NCBI GenBank assembly: GCA_964017185.1
Contig: OZ024874.1
Span: forward strand, 37,796,721-37,860,720
Origin: Rugalucina vietnamica
Lineage: Eukaryota > Mollusca > Bivalvia > Lucinida > Lucinidae
DNA: 64,000 nt
Direction: 5' to 3'
The notes under the pieces are model-generated. The model worked only from the letters and a program-made list of their open reading frames with translations. It was not told where the DNA came from and did not search any database. Both the position numbers and the translations under genes were made by a program. Positions 23,041-33,583 of this stretch are shown one piece after another. Positions within the stretch are counted from its first letter, which is position 1; every line of letters begins with the position of its first letter.

Positions 23041-23574
23041 ATGAGTGTCTTCAAAGGCAGAAAGAAAAAAGGACTCTCGTTATCGTACAAAAAGAGATAC
23101 AACCATTTAAAATTATATAGGGCTGCAAAGAAATCCTTTAAACATTCCAAACCGTTAAAGAGCAGTACACCTTGTCTACACAAAACTGGTGGAAACACAC
23201 CGTCTAAACATAGGATTAAACGAAAAATATACAGTACAACAAAAGCAAGGACTCCATTTAAATCACCATTGTTAAAGAAAGCCAGGACTGTGTCTCCAGC
23301 GAAAAGACTCAATGTGTCTATGTTGTCACCTATATCAACGCTTGATTGTAAAACGAGAACACCACCAAAATCTAAAAGAACGTTAAATTACAATGAAACG
23401 CCTGTTTCCAAGCCTATGACAAATGAATTTCTCAGTAACACAGATTCGTTGATCAACGAAAATAAAGTGGATGAAACTATCCTGTACAGTGATGGTGAAA
23501 TGAGTGACAGAAGTTTCGATACAGACGATAGTAGCCATGATTTAGAGACAATAAAGCAAATGCAGATGGCATGA
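23041..23574 (+). CDS. Basic/acidic protein ORF upstream of integrase
   Basis: A 177-residue frame from the ATG at 23041, which directly follows a polypyrimidine-CAG acceptor; the in-frame upstream ATG at 23008 lies in that presumed intron. Residues 1-110 are very Lys/Arg-rich (MSVFKGRKKKGLSLSYKKRY) with several S/T-P sites. The last 45 residues turn acidic (YSDGEMSDRSFDTDDSSHDL). There is no recognised domain, and I do not know its function. The basic part could bind nucleic acid. The stop overlaps the next ORF's ATG (ATGA at 23571-23574), so both could be read from one transcript. A Gag-like role is possible but not shown. Confidence 0.55.
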   Translation: MSVFKGRKKKGLSLSYKKRYNHLKLYRAAKKSFKHSKPLKSSTPCLHKTGGNTPSKHRIKRKIYSTTKARTPFKSPLLKKARTVSPAKRLNVSMLSPISTLDCKTRTPPKSKRTLNYNETPVSKPMTNEFLSNTDSLINENKVDETILYSDGEMSDRSFDTDDSSHDLETIKQMQMA

Positions 23575-23792
23575 GTAGAATACGGTGTAAGCAGTGTGGA
23601 ATGGACATAGAGCAATCTGGTGAACAAACTGGAGAACAAGAACAAAATGACTTGTGTAAGAGCGAAGTGATTGCTCACATTACAGAAAGTGAGATAAGTG
23701 ATATCAAAACGATTCAGGATAGTGATAGTGAGTTAAGTGAAGTGAAAAAATGGGTTGAGTCTAACAAGAGACCAGATAAGCATACAGTTTAA
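23571..23792 (+). pseudogene. Gypsy-type pol linker fragment (upstream of integrase)
   Basis: A 73-codon frame in the same reading frame as the integrase ORF at 23820, cut off from it by an in-frame TAA at 23790-23792. It starts RIRCKQCGMDIE, like the sequence just after RNase H in Gypsy-type polyproteins. It ends with the linker SELSEVKKWVESNKRPD that precedes integrase. No protease, reverse transcriptase or RNase H core lies upstream, so the pol gene is either truncated or was captured from this point on. The break is described only. Confidence 0.65.
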
Positions 23793-23819
23793 GGAAAAAG
23801 TTATTTTATAAGGTCATTA

Positions 23820-25106
23820 GTGACACAGTGGGACAGATTGAAAGTAGAAAATGGAATTCTTTGTAGAAAATGGACAGTATTGGAAACAAACGAGGTTAGA
23901 TGGCAGGCAGTGATCTCTTTTAGTCACCGGCGACTAGTGCTGAAGTTTTCGCATGACATCAAAACTGCAGGACATTTAGGAATTGCTAAGACATATAGCA
24001 AGATATCACAAGGCTACTATTGGCCTGGACTAAGGAATGACGTGAAAGCATATGTAAATGGGTGTGAATTCTGTGCACGGCGCAAAGATCCTTTGAAAAC
24101 CAAAAAGGCGCCAATGGAACTAGTCAGAAGTGGATTCCCTATGGAGCGTATAGCAATAGATATATTAGGAGAGCTACCAGCCACAGAAGAAGGAAATAGG
24201 TATATCTTGGTAATTGGTGATTACTTTACCAAGTGGACGGAATGCCATGCTATGCAAAATATGGAAGCAAGCACTGATGCCCACATTTTGGTTGAACAAG
24301 TAGTTTCTCGCTTTGGAATTCCGTATACCATTCACTCAGACCAAGGTAGGCAATTTGAAAGCAGGTTGTTTAAAGAAATGTGCAAGTTACTTCAAATCAC
24401 TAAGACCAGAACCACGCCTTACCATCCTAAGTCGGATGGTATGGTTGAGCGTTTTAACAAAACCCTAGTGACTATGTTAAGTGCATTTGTTAATGAACAC
24501 CATACAGATTGGGATAAACACCTGCAATATGTTATGATGGCATACCGTTCAACAGAACATGAAACAACAGGTCTAACGCCAAACATGTGTATGCTTGGAC
24601 GAGAAACAACATGTCCTCTAGATCTGATGTTTGAAATGCCTCAGGCTATTAAAACTATCCCATCAAATGAATGGGTATGGCAATTACAAGAAAAACTGGA
24701 GACAGCTCATAGGTTTGTGCGTGAAAATACAGGCAGAAACATGCGTAGACAGAAAAGATACCATGATGAGAACTTGTCATACGAAACCTTTGAGGTAGGT
24801 GATAAGGTTTATGTTTTCTTTGCCGTAAAAAGGATAGGCTGCTCACCAAAGTTTACACTGTATTGGCGAGGCCCTTTTGAGATAAAAGGTAAGCTCTCAG
24901 CTTCTTTGTATAAAGTAAATTGTGGTAGACAAGGCATAACACAGGTTATACACTGTGATAGAATACGGAAGGCAAAGAAGCAGACATTGGCCTGGGAAGA
25001 AAGTACAGGTAATAATGAGACAAATGCACCAGAGGCAAATGATGAGCCTGATGTTGAAGATAATAGGATATGGCCATATGGGTTGAAGAAAGCATACCAG
25101 TTGTGA
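23820..25106 (+). CDS. Gypsy-type DD35E integrase
   Basis: A 428-codon frame. An N-terminal HHCC zinc-binding domain is complete (H45, H52, C82, C85). The catalytic triad is D114 (IAIDILGELP), D174 (IHSDQGRQFE) and E210 (SDGMVERFNKTL), with 35 residues between D174 and E210 as in retroviral and Gypsy integrases. A GPY/F-type C-terminal module is visible (YWRGPFEIKGKLSASLYKV). The conserved tail GRGKRVRHRPNWMKDY follows in another frame at about 25133-25190, so a frameshift lies near 25066-25080. Family knowledge: such integrases join element DNA to host DNA; relatives occur in Gypsy retrotransposons and in Ginger DNA transposons. Flanking inverted repeats favour a Ginger-like reading; lack of a known target duplication leaves it open. 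Confidence 0.88.
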   Translation: MTQWDRLKVENGILCRKWTVLETNEVRWQAVISFSHRRLVLKFSHDIKTAGHLGIAKTYSKISQGYYWPGLRNDVKAYVNGCEFCARRKDPLKTKKAPMELVRSGFPMERIAIDILGELPATEEGNRYILVIGDYFTKWTECHAMQNMEASTDAHILVEQVVSRFGIPYTIHSDQGRQFESRLFKEMCKLLQITKTRTTPYHPKSDGMVERFNKTLVTMLSAFVNEHHTDWDKHLQYVMMAYRSTEHETTGLTPNMCMLGRETTCPLDLMFEMPQAIKTIPSNEWVWQLQEKLETAHRFVRENTGRNMRRQKRYHDENLSYETFEVGDKVYVFFAVKRIGCSPKFTLYWRGPFEIKGKLSASLYKVNCGRQGITQVIHCDRIRKAKKQTLAWEESTGNNETNAPEANDEPDVEDNRIWPYGLKKAYQL

Positions 25107-25207
25107 ATGATGATGCCGAGTACGAAATAGATTTTGGTAGAGGAAAAAGGGTACGCCATAGGCCAAACTGGATGAAAGACTATATTCTTTCTCTTTTCAG
25201 GCGAGGC

Positions 25208-26176
25208 ATGGCTAGAACCAAGAAGACCCCAAGGAAACAGTCGCATAAGTGTAATGCGTGTGGGCAATGCTTTGGGACAAAGCGGGCATCAAAGTACCAC
25301 ATGCTTACTGAACATTTGGGAGAAGTTGGCTGCACTGTGTGCTTGAAAAGCTTTAGCAAGAAGTTCTACTATGAGAAACACATGAAGAAATTGCATGCAG
25401 GGGAAGAGAAAGACTTAAAGATAGAAAAGGATACTGAAGAGACAGTGAAGGAACAGATTGAAGAGAAAGACTTAAAGATAGAAAAGGAAACTGAAGAGAC
25501 AGTGAAGGAACAGATTGAAGAGCAAGGAGAGTCTAGTAGATTTGAAGATAATGAGAAAGACACTAGCTCTGATGAGGAAGAAGAATCTGAAAGTGAAAGC
25601 AGCTGTGAAGAGAAAATAAGTGATTGGGAGGACATTGAAGAAGTTGAAATAGCTGAAGCAGGAAATATTTCTGAGGAGAACGAGCCAGTGCAGTTGGTCA
25701 TAGAAGAGAAAATATCTAAGATCGAAGAGGAAGATCAGACGGCTGAAGCCGAGGTTTCTGAGAAAGGGAAAGTCCAGTCAGGCGTAGAGGAGAAAATGTC
25801 TAAGGACAAAGGTGAAATTCAGATAATTAAACCAGGAGTTTCTGACAGCAACAATAACATTTTTGCACAAGTTGACAATTCGAATGTTATTATGCAGAAA
25901 GAGGTCGTTCAGGAAGAAGGTGATAAAAGGATGGTACGGGAAGTATTTGCAGGGAGAACTATCTCTAAGCCAACCCGGCCAAATCCAGTTTACACGCCCC
26001 GCCGAAAGAAGGCCGAAGCAAGTACCATGACTAATCAGCAGAAAGATTCTGAGTCAGAAATTGAGTCAGATATTGATGAGGTAACCGTGGTAATGAAGGC
26101 AGGGGGGGAAAAGCGAATGAAACTTAAGTTACCTGGCGGTGAGTTACAAATTGACTTTAAGATGCAACCTAAGTAA
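25208..26176 (+). CDS. C2H2 zinc-finger protein with H3-tail-like N terminus
   Basis: A 322-residue frame. The chosen ATG at 25208 has a strong start context (G at -3 and +4) and lies 8 bp after a strong splice acceptor (ttctttctcttttcag, ending 25200). The protein starts MARTKKTPRKQS. After methionine removal this resembles the start of histone H3. Two C2H2 fingers follow: C15-C18-H31-H36 and C42-C45-H58-H63. A tandem repeat of 19 residues (EEKDLKIEK-TEETVKEQI) is at about 67-105. The rest is acidic and low-complexity, ending LKLPGGELQIDFKMQPK. The frame is also open upstream to 25070, where it encodes the conserved tail of the integrase, so a fused protein is the alternative. Function unknown; DNA or chromatin targeting of the element is inference. 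Confidence 0.65.
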   Translation: MARTKKTPRKQSHKCNACGQCFGTKRASKYHMLTEHLGEVGCTVCLKSFSKKFYYEKHMKKLHAGEEKDLKIEKDTEETVKEQIEEKDLKIEKETEETVKEQIEEQGESSRFEDNEKDTSSDEEEESESESSCEEKISDWEDIEEVEIAEAGNISEENEPVQLVIEEKISKIEEEDQTAEAEVSEKGKVQSGVEEKMSKDKGEIQIIKPGVSDSNNNIFAQVDNSNVIMQKEVVQEEGDKRMVREVFAGRTISKPTRPNPVYTPRRKKAEASTMTNQQKDSESEIESDIDEVTVVMKAGGEKRMKLKLPGGELQIDFKMQPK

Positions 26177-26820
26177 AGTAACATTAAAAGTGTTTTTCAG
26201 AAGTAATACATGCGTATAAAAGTTAAAAAAAATGAATGATGATAATAATAAAAATGAAGGCTTAGGAAAGCTCACTGAATATTTACACTGAGAACTATAT
26301 CATGCTAATTTGTTTGCTTGCAGTCAAGTAACTGCTTCTAGATAACAAGTAGTTATCTCATGTCAATAGTTGAAATAACTGTCTTATTATATACATGTAT
26401 GTGTTTTACAATGTGTCTTATACTTACTTGTTCCCAAACAATCGAGGTCGATTTGAAATCGGAGGCGTGGGTAATGTGACGAAACGACTTGATCTGCAGT
26501 TGCAGTTGCAGATATATATATATACCCTGAGTTGCCTCTTTCTATCAATTTTTGAAATGCCAAAGAAACAGCCCCTTCATCAATTGTTCAAATTAAGGTA
26601 AAATATCTCATATCTTATCCAAATATTTATTAATTTTCTTAAGACTTGCATTTATATAATTACTGAGGAGTCAATACTTGCACAAGTACTATCTTTTATA
26701 ATTAAATCCATGTATTTTCGTTTTACATTGTTTGAATGGTTAAGTAACCTGAAATACCTAATTCTATAATAAAACACTAATAATTATAAGGAAATGGTCT
26801 AGTCCAAAAGATAATGGAAT
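26177..26820. other. Non-coding DNA after the zinc-finger ORF
   Basis: AT-rich. A small (TA) run lies at 26513-26524. No purine tract or LTR boundary could be fixed. Confidence 0.4.
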
Positions 26821-26833
26821 GAGCCGTAATCTG

Positions 26834-26922
26834 ATTGGTCAGTGACGTCACAGGGCACTATAAAAGGACCATGCTCTGTGTGAAACAGTCAGTCTTGCAT
26901 TGAGAGGCGTCGAGAGCACACG
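26834..26922 (+). promoter_or_regulatory. CCAAT/CRE/TATA promoter with first exon
   Basis: Within 32 bp there is ATTGG (inverted CCAAT, 26834-26838), a perfect CRE TGACGTCA (26843-26850) and TATAAAA (26859-26865). An initiator-like TCAGTCT places the start at about 26891. A donor CACACG|GTAAAT follows at 26922/26923. This is a typical polymerase II promoter. It could be the U3/R part of an LTR linked to the integrase, or a host promoter whose coding exons I cannot identify. Confidence 0.55.
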
Positions 26923-27572
26923 GTAAATATTTATAATACCAAGTTATAAGCACAACTGCACATAGTAACCGGGATCGGAAGGTAGCTTGTCTGGAAACAG
27001 ATAGCTACTGTACCATGCCTTAACGGTTCAGTGTAGTTAACTTAAGACGACGAGGTAACAATTTACCAAGCTGCATACTAAGGTAGAGGTGTTCTTATTT
27101 AGTTACAAGTGAGGAAGCAGTATTGAGTTTGCGGATAAGGTTTGAGGAGATAGTGGATATATTTGATTAAGTTAACTGGTGTAAGGCTTACTAAGAGTTC
27201 TGGCAGTAGAGTTTAGGTTCAGTGCAAGAAATAGGATGTGACATTTGAGCTATATCATTTCGTTTTGAGAAGCAAATTTTTAAGTGATTTAAAGTACATA
27301 TCCAATCATAAATTTTAATCATTTCTTACTTGAATATATGTGTGAAAATATTAAATCATCGGCTAGATAGCCCAGAGAAAAATTAGTATATATCTATCAG
27401 TGTTAGGAAAACGCTGATATTTTGAAAGTGCAATCGTTCAACTGTTTTGGGACAACAAAGAGAGGTTGTCTTGTATATCTTGTATATTGTAACCGCTCGG
27501 ATATTTTATTTTGTTCACTGCATTTAGTAGCAGTGAGTGAATTTGTTGTTGCTAGCTCGGCTACACGTTACA
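26923..27572. other. Non-coding DNA between promoter and inverted repeat E
   Basis: No supported ORF. It could be LTR R-U5 sequence, but no second LTR is in the window for comparison. Confidence 0.4.
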
Positions 27573-27901
27573 ATATTTACATGGGATTGCATCGCCCGAT
27601 TTCTGAGTAATGCACCCCTTGAAAAAAAGCGAGAGCTCACCTTTGCGTGTACTTCCAATTATGGGGATTTCCACTACCTCGACAGTTCCCGGATGTGGCG
27701 TGGGAACAAATTTGCGTTAACACATTTTCGAGGTAGCTCCCCTGATGCCCACCCGTGTTTTGGCCGTAAAAACTTCATTTGTTCACCGATTTTCAAAATT
27801 TTTGCAGGTCCTATTAGGACAAACTAAAATCAATATTTTGACATGAAAATATTTTTTCTGTCGTCCCCCTTACAAAAATTTTCTGCGAAAAACCATTATC
27901 A
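27573..27901 (-). repeat. Inverted repeat E, right copy
   Basis: The reverse complement matches 21572-22154. The inner part 27573-27756 is nearly identical. The outer end ...cattatca is at 27901. Flanking bases give no obvious target-site duplication with the left copy. Confidence 0.8.
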
Positions 27902-28998
27902 GAGGCAAATTTTTAGACTAATATCAATAATGCGAGTCACGTTATAATTTGGCCGGACAGGGTTAACCCCTTCCGTTTTCCACGACTGTCCGCAGTCACA
28001 TGATTATCTACTGTGCTTAGGCTATCGAGAACATATGACACCAGACCAGGAAGGCAGGATAGTTAGAATTATTTCCCTAATTTGTACCCAAATTATTTAG
28101 ATATTCTTGTACACTTTGTGGGTATTATGTGTTTGCCTGGCTATTCGTGTATCTATCTTCTGATATAACTCGATCAGTTTCTGATCATCACCTCAGGTTC
28201 GTGGCAATTATATTTTGTACGTGTTGTAGATTCGTTCAACATAGCGACGCCGCCATCTTTCCCTGGTAATCACGCGCTTGAAATGCTTTCAAGAGAATCT
28301 ATCTATCTATCTATCTTCCTGTACATCTTAACCTCCGGAGAGGACTTCAGATGGTGTTCCGGTATACCAAATGCTGAAGGGGGTTAGTTGAAATAAAAGC
28401 AAAGGAAAGTGGGTGATAAGAATTTATACAGTGCGAACAAAGGTGTTAGTATAGTTAAAAGGTAAAAACAGATATGCTGGTATTTAGGGAGTTTTGTGAG
28501 CTATCTGGCAGACAGCTAAACTAAATCCAGAAGGTATAAAACCCGGAACTCACGCCGAGACCCGAGAATGTTCCAGCGGAGGAGGCCAAACTCGCCAACA
28601 GCGCCAACACCTCTCTTGCTCTCCGATATTACATCCGAAAGTGGAACACCGCGGCTTGGAGTTTGAAGGATGGCTAGTATAACACGAGGTCTTTGAACTG
28701 TACAAACATTCTTTTCAAATTCTTGATAGACTGTTAACTTTTTTGAAATGCAATGTTGATTGCCCAATCAACTTGCCAACATAAAAATATAATCTTCCTA
28801 ACAATCTTCATTGTACAAATAGGCATTAATTTGTACTTGCTGAAGGTATCTGAAATGCCAAGGAGTGCTGATTTCTACAACGCCTATTCTTTGGGATAAG
28901 GTCATCCGTGGGTATATTCCTTCTTTCTTTTCTGCAGAGATTCCTGTTTTAGTTTTTAAGGGTGCCAGTCATACTACACTTTTCATTTATGTATAATT
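27902..28998. other. Intergenic DNA with dispersed repeat pieces
   Basis: 27925-28030 is an inverted copy of 11105-11215. 28165-28200 and 28530-28670 carry blocks (actcgatcagtttctgatca; on the minus strand actccaagccgcggtgttcc) that recur near 38908-39035, 41813-42375 and 43820-43862. No gene recognised. Confidence 0.55.
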
Positions 28999-29262
28999 CA
29001 CACTGGTCAATGTAAACGCATAGGCAACATCTGAAACGCACAGGCTCCTATATTTGGACGCACAGGCTACCTGATAAAATGGCGAATATTTGACAGGTAA
29101 AAAAAAAAGGTTTGATACATACTTTCTAATATAATTGTTTTACCGCTGTTCAACGATTGTAAAATCTGACACATGCCTCAAAGTACACACTATCCACTTC
29201 CGTTTAGAACGGTAGTAAATTTAAGTTAATTTCCTTCGAAATAAAAAAAGGCAGTGGCTAGG

Positions 29263-29312
29263 GATACGGTACCGTATCTTTAGCCTGGCGGCTAGAGATA
29301 CGGTACCGTATC
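29263..29312. repeat. Two 16 bp perfect palindromes in left TIR
   Basis: GATACGGTACCGTATC is at 29263-29278 and 29297-29312, each embedded in ggcta...tagcc arms. A half copy follows near 29345. Confidence 0.9.
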
Positions 29313-30516
29313 TGTAGCCTATATATCGGAAATGGCTAAAGATACGGTATAGATTAAAAATCGATAATCTAATATTTTCAGGTGAGTTTTAAGTTGAATC
29401 ATTGCAAGTAGGGCCTATCCTAAATGGCTAAAGGTGCGGAAGGCTAAAAACACAGACTTAAGAAAACAATGTTAATGTATAAAGTTGACTGAGAGATTTC
29501 AATTTTATTTCTAACAATTTTATTTCTAACCCCGTGGAACGAAATTTTCAATTGTAATATTTGAGTGTGTGTTTGTGTAATATCACCAGTTAATGATTAT
29601 CTACAATTATTTGACCGACATCAAAGAATATAAAGCCAACTCGCAGTATGAAAGTTTCTAACGATGTGTGAAGATAATATTAGCCTCAATTAGTTGATTA
29701 ACCATCAATACGATGTCCGCGCCTCAATGTGTGAACAAAAAACAATACAGTAATGAAGTGTTGATTTATTTTGTCCTACCGCTAAACCCCTGAAGTAAGA
29801 CATTGGCATTGTTTAATTTGCCAATTATTATTCAGCGAATGCCTTTAACTTTTGTTATGGTTAAGTAAGTATAATCCTTGCATTGTTGATTGTCACCTCC
29901 CCGTGACCAAATGTGTCCCGTTTACCTGTTAAGTTAACGGAACACGGAACCAAAGTGACCTTTGCCACATGTTTACATAATGGGATTATAACTGCAATAT
30001 ATTTAACAAGTAAGCTATTACTCAATTCAATCGCCGTACAATTTTAAAACATGCATGCAAATCTTGATTCATACCGTCAGAATGGCTCGTATACTTCTCA
30101 TCGGCAAAAAAGTTGAACACTTTCAAGCATTTGAAAGTGCTATTGAGCGCTATCAGAATACCGAATGCGTTCAGTTCTATAAGAGAGAGTGCACTGCTTA
30201 TTTTATCCCGATTTTAAAGTTTTAGACCCATTATTTCTCATCAATTTTATGTACTGTCTTCACATTATAAGGAGTTGATCAATCCTAGACAGTTGTTTTT
30301 ATCTCCCCTTCATCATCGATCTAGATTTTAACCTTTCATCTTGACATAGACTCACTATCATTCTTTTACCTTTATTCTTTTTCATAACCCTGACGCGCAG
30401 TGCCTGCCAAAAATGCTCGCGAGGGCGTAGGCAGTATTTGAAGATAGATAGAGATAGAAGTATAGAAAAGGCGCAAGTGCGTATTCCGTATAAGTTGAAC
30501 GAAAGACTATATATCT

Positions 30517-30659
<143 letters not shown>

Positions 30660-31354
30660 AACTTGGGTTTACATGTAAAACATGTCTTTATCAAAGCGCT
30701 GCAGATAAAGACATGGCGTTTTGAATTGCGTCTCTCCACGTCAGTGCATTTTCTTGAAAATTTAAAACAAAGTAATTTGACACTTTCTAAGACTTGCGCT
30801 TTCTAAGTTAGAATTTGCAGTTGAAAAAAAATGTATATCAAAGAACTCTTTCCGTGATTTATGATATAATTTTACGCTTGGTTTACACGTTTTCTTGTTC
30901 TCGTGATTGTTCTTTATGCGCTTATTTTAAGTTGGAAATCATGTTATTTTGGATCCGAGTTAAAATCAAGCAATAAATTGCCTAAAATGCAATCGAAATA
31001 TAACATTTTTATACCAGATCTAATGACCAAGACTAGCCAAACTGATACTCCAAAAATATGTTTGAAAAACATGCAAGCCACCTTTGTCTCATACGATTTT
31101 TAGTTGTTATATATATGCATAATTTCCCAAGCAATTAAAAACAATTAACGGTACTACTGTAAAGATTACTGCGCATGTGTAGAGCATGCCAAACCATGAA
31201 ACTGTGAGAAAAGTAAGACACCCGTAAATGTTTATTTTTATGATTCATTAGGAAACTTGCAATGATGCTTCAACTTAAAACTCACCTGAAAATATTATAT
31301 TATCGATTTTTGATCTATACCATACCTTTAGCCATTTCCGATATATAGGCTACA

Positions 31355-31438
31355 GATACGGTACCGTATCTCTAGCCGCCAGGCTAGGGATACGGTACCG
31401 TATCCCTAGCCCACAGGCTAAAGATACGGTACCGTATC
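31355..31438. repeat. Three 16 bp perfect palindromes in right TIR
   Basis: GATACGGTACCGTATC is at 31355-31370, 31389-31404 and 31423-31438. The middle one extends to a 30 bp perfect palindrome at 31382-31411. The unit period is 34 bp. Confidence 0.92.
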
Positions 31439-32666
31439 CCTAGCCACTGCCATAAAAAAAAACAACAAATTTACTTTTTCAGGTAACGGTATTGTGTAGA
31501 TAAACTGCCTTTTATTTACCGATTTCTCTCTTAAATACACGATCAAAGCTCTCGTTCTGCCAAGAACATTGAAAGCCAAAATTTTGAAGTTGAATGACGA
31601 GCACCCAAATAATGCCACAACATTTTAGGAAAAAATATTTAAAAATTTCATTTACAACGCACCTGGCTTCTAAATCCGAAACAACGCAGATGCTTCTCAC
31701 GAAATTTCAAATTGATAAAAAAGAAGGTATTTTATGCGTAAGGTCTAATAATCAGATGATTATGATCAGAATCAGAACCAGAATAGTTTACTGGTGAAAC
31801 GTCAAACTGACAATACCACACCAGGGATGATTGGTCGCGTAACCATGACAGCATCCACCATAATAAAATACAGTTTTGTTAATTTCTGAAATTGGCTCAT
31901 GTGTAATATATGTCTATATGGATATATGACTGAATCCGTTATCAAACGAACATCGATATATGTCATTCATTTGCATTTATATTGCAGAGATAACGAATAA
32001 AGTCCGTCGTGTGTTTCTTTCCCTTCACCGACCAAGAAATACCAGTTCCCAACAAGACAATCGTCCGATGCACCACATTATAGAGTGTCATCTCCAAAGA
32101 AAACAACACCTGTAACCTGTTTCTTCTTGAGAATTGATCAGAATTGATACTAATATTTCTAACATCGGTGATGGAAAAGAAACACACAACAGGCTTCGTC
32201 ATCTCTGCAAAAGAAATTGCAATAAATCGATGTACATCTAAAACTTTTACAAAACTTATATATCCAGGCAATAAACATGCATCACACATGATCAAATTTC
32301 AGAAATTAATAAAACGTATTTTATTATAGATGGATACTGTCCTGGTTATGCGACCAGTCATCATATAAAATGGATAGCTTACTACTCGAGTCGTCTGTTC
32401 TGCTTTCAAACCAGAGCTGACATAAACACCATATTTTAAAAGCCACATACGTCGTAAAACTCTTTGATGAAAAACGTATTTTAAAAGGGTGACACATCGT
32501 ATTTCGTAACAAATATTGTCTAACTTGATTATTTGAGATAAATGATGTGACTTACAACATTGATTTTGCCGCAATATTAAAATCAAAAGCATATTTGTGA
32601 ACTTTGTATGACGATCTACAAATGCGTAGGGTCTACACTATAGCCTGATTCCTCATGGGCATATCT

Positions 32667-33201
32667 AGAAAGGATGTTCCCGTCGGTGTTCCGTTATACC
32701 TCTCCACAGTCCACACCGACGGGAATGACTTACTGTGAGGCCTTTGTCGAAAATAAAAAAAAAATCAGAGACTGAGAGGACAGTTGAAATAAATGAAAAA
32801 CTGTGTTATTTTAGTTCTCTTCTGACAAATGACTAGAACCATAGATAAAGCAGTTGTAAAAAGTTTCTAGGTTCTTAAAATTCTTCATGTTTTCTATGGA
32901 AAATATTAAAGATATCTTTAAATAGTTCAGGGGAAACAACTGTAGAACCAGATACTCAATGTCGAAAATACTTTGTTTTATTTATGTTTATTTATTTATT
33001 TGGTAAACAATTTTGTTTTTCCTGGAATATGTTTGCTACTGCTACAAATACCTAACAAAAACAACAAATACTGCAGCTACAAGTGAATTACAAAATCCAT
33101 AAGCAATTCGACATTAGTTTGAAGGCAAGCAATGCTAAGCTGTAACAGAAGTGGAACGAGGTACCGAAGTGGAGCTGAGTGAAAGTTAGCCAGCTGATCT
33201 A
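32667..33201 (+). repeat. Dispersed repeat with 10 bp flanking duplication
   Basis: Homologous to 21020-21560. It is flanked by gggcatatct at 32657-32666 and 33202-33211, a possible target-site duplication. It lies in the interior of the 28999-33821 element. Confidence 0.55.
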
Positions 33202-33538
33202 GGGCATATCTCTAGCCAATCTCATTTAAAACGCTGGGTGTATCATCTGATCATAAGCATTGCGCATAAAATACCATGAAATACCTTCTTTTTCATCAAT
33301 TTGAAATTTCGTGTGAAGCATCTGCATTGTTTTGAATTTAGAAGCCAGGTGCGTTGTAAATGAAATTCTTGAATGTTTTTACCTAAAAGGCTGTGACATT
33401 ATTTGGGCGTTTGTCTTTCAACTTGGTTATCTTGGCTTTCAATGTTCTTAGAAGAACAAGAGCTTCGATCGTGCATTTAAGAGAGAAATCGGTAATACAC
33501 CTACACAATACCGTTACCTGAAAAAGTAAATTTGGGTC

Positions 33539-33540
<2 letters not shown>

Positions 33541-33583
<43 letters not shown>
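33541..33583 (+). repeat. Poly(T) run
   Basis: About 42 T in a row at the junction of blocks A' and C'. The matching place in the left arm is the A-run where the nested element inserted. Confidence 0.95.

Noticed and set aside
25369-25701. 110-codon Ser-rich ORF on the minus strand
   Set aside because: It is the antisense shadow of the acidic Glu/Lys-rich part of the zinc-finger ORF.
26300-27572. A complete 3' LTR for the integrase element
   Set aside because: The CRE/TATA promoter would suit U3, but no LTR partner, purine tract or TG...CA borders could be fixed, so only the promoter is reported.
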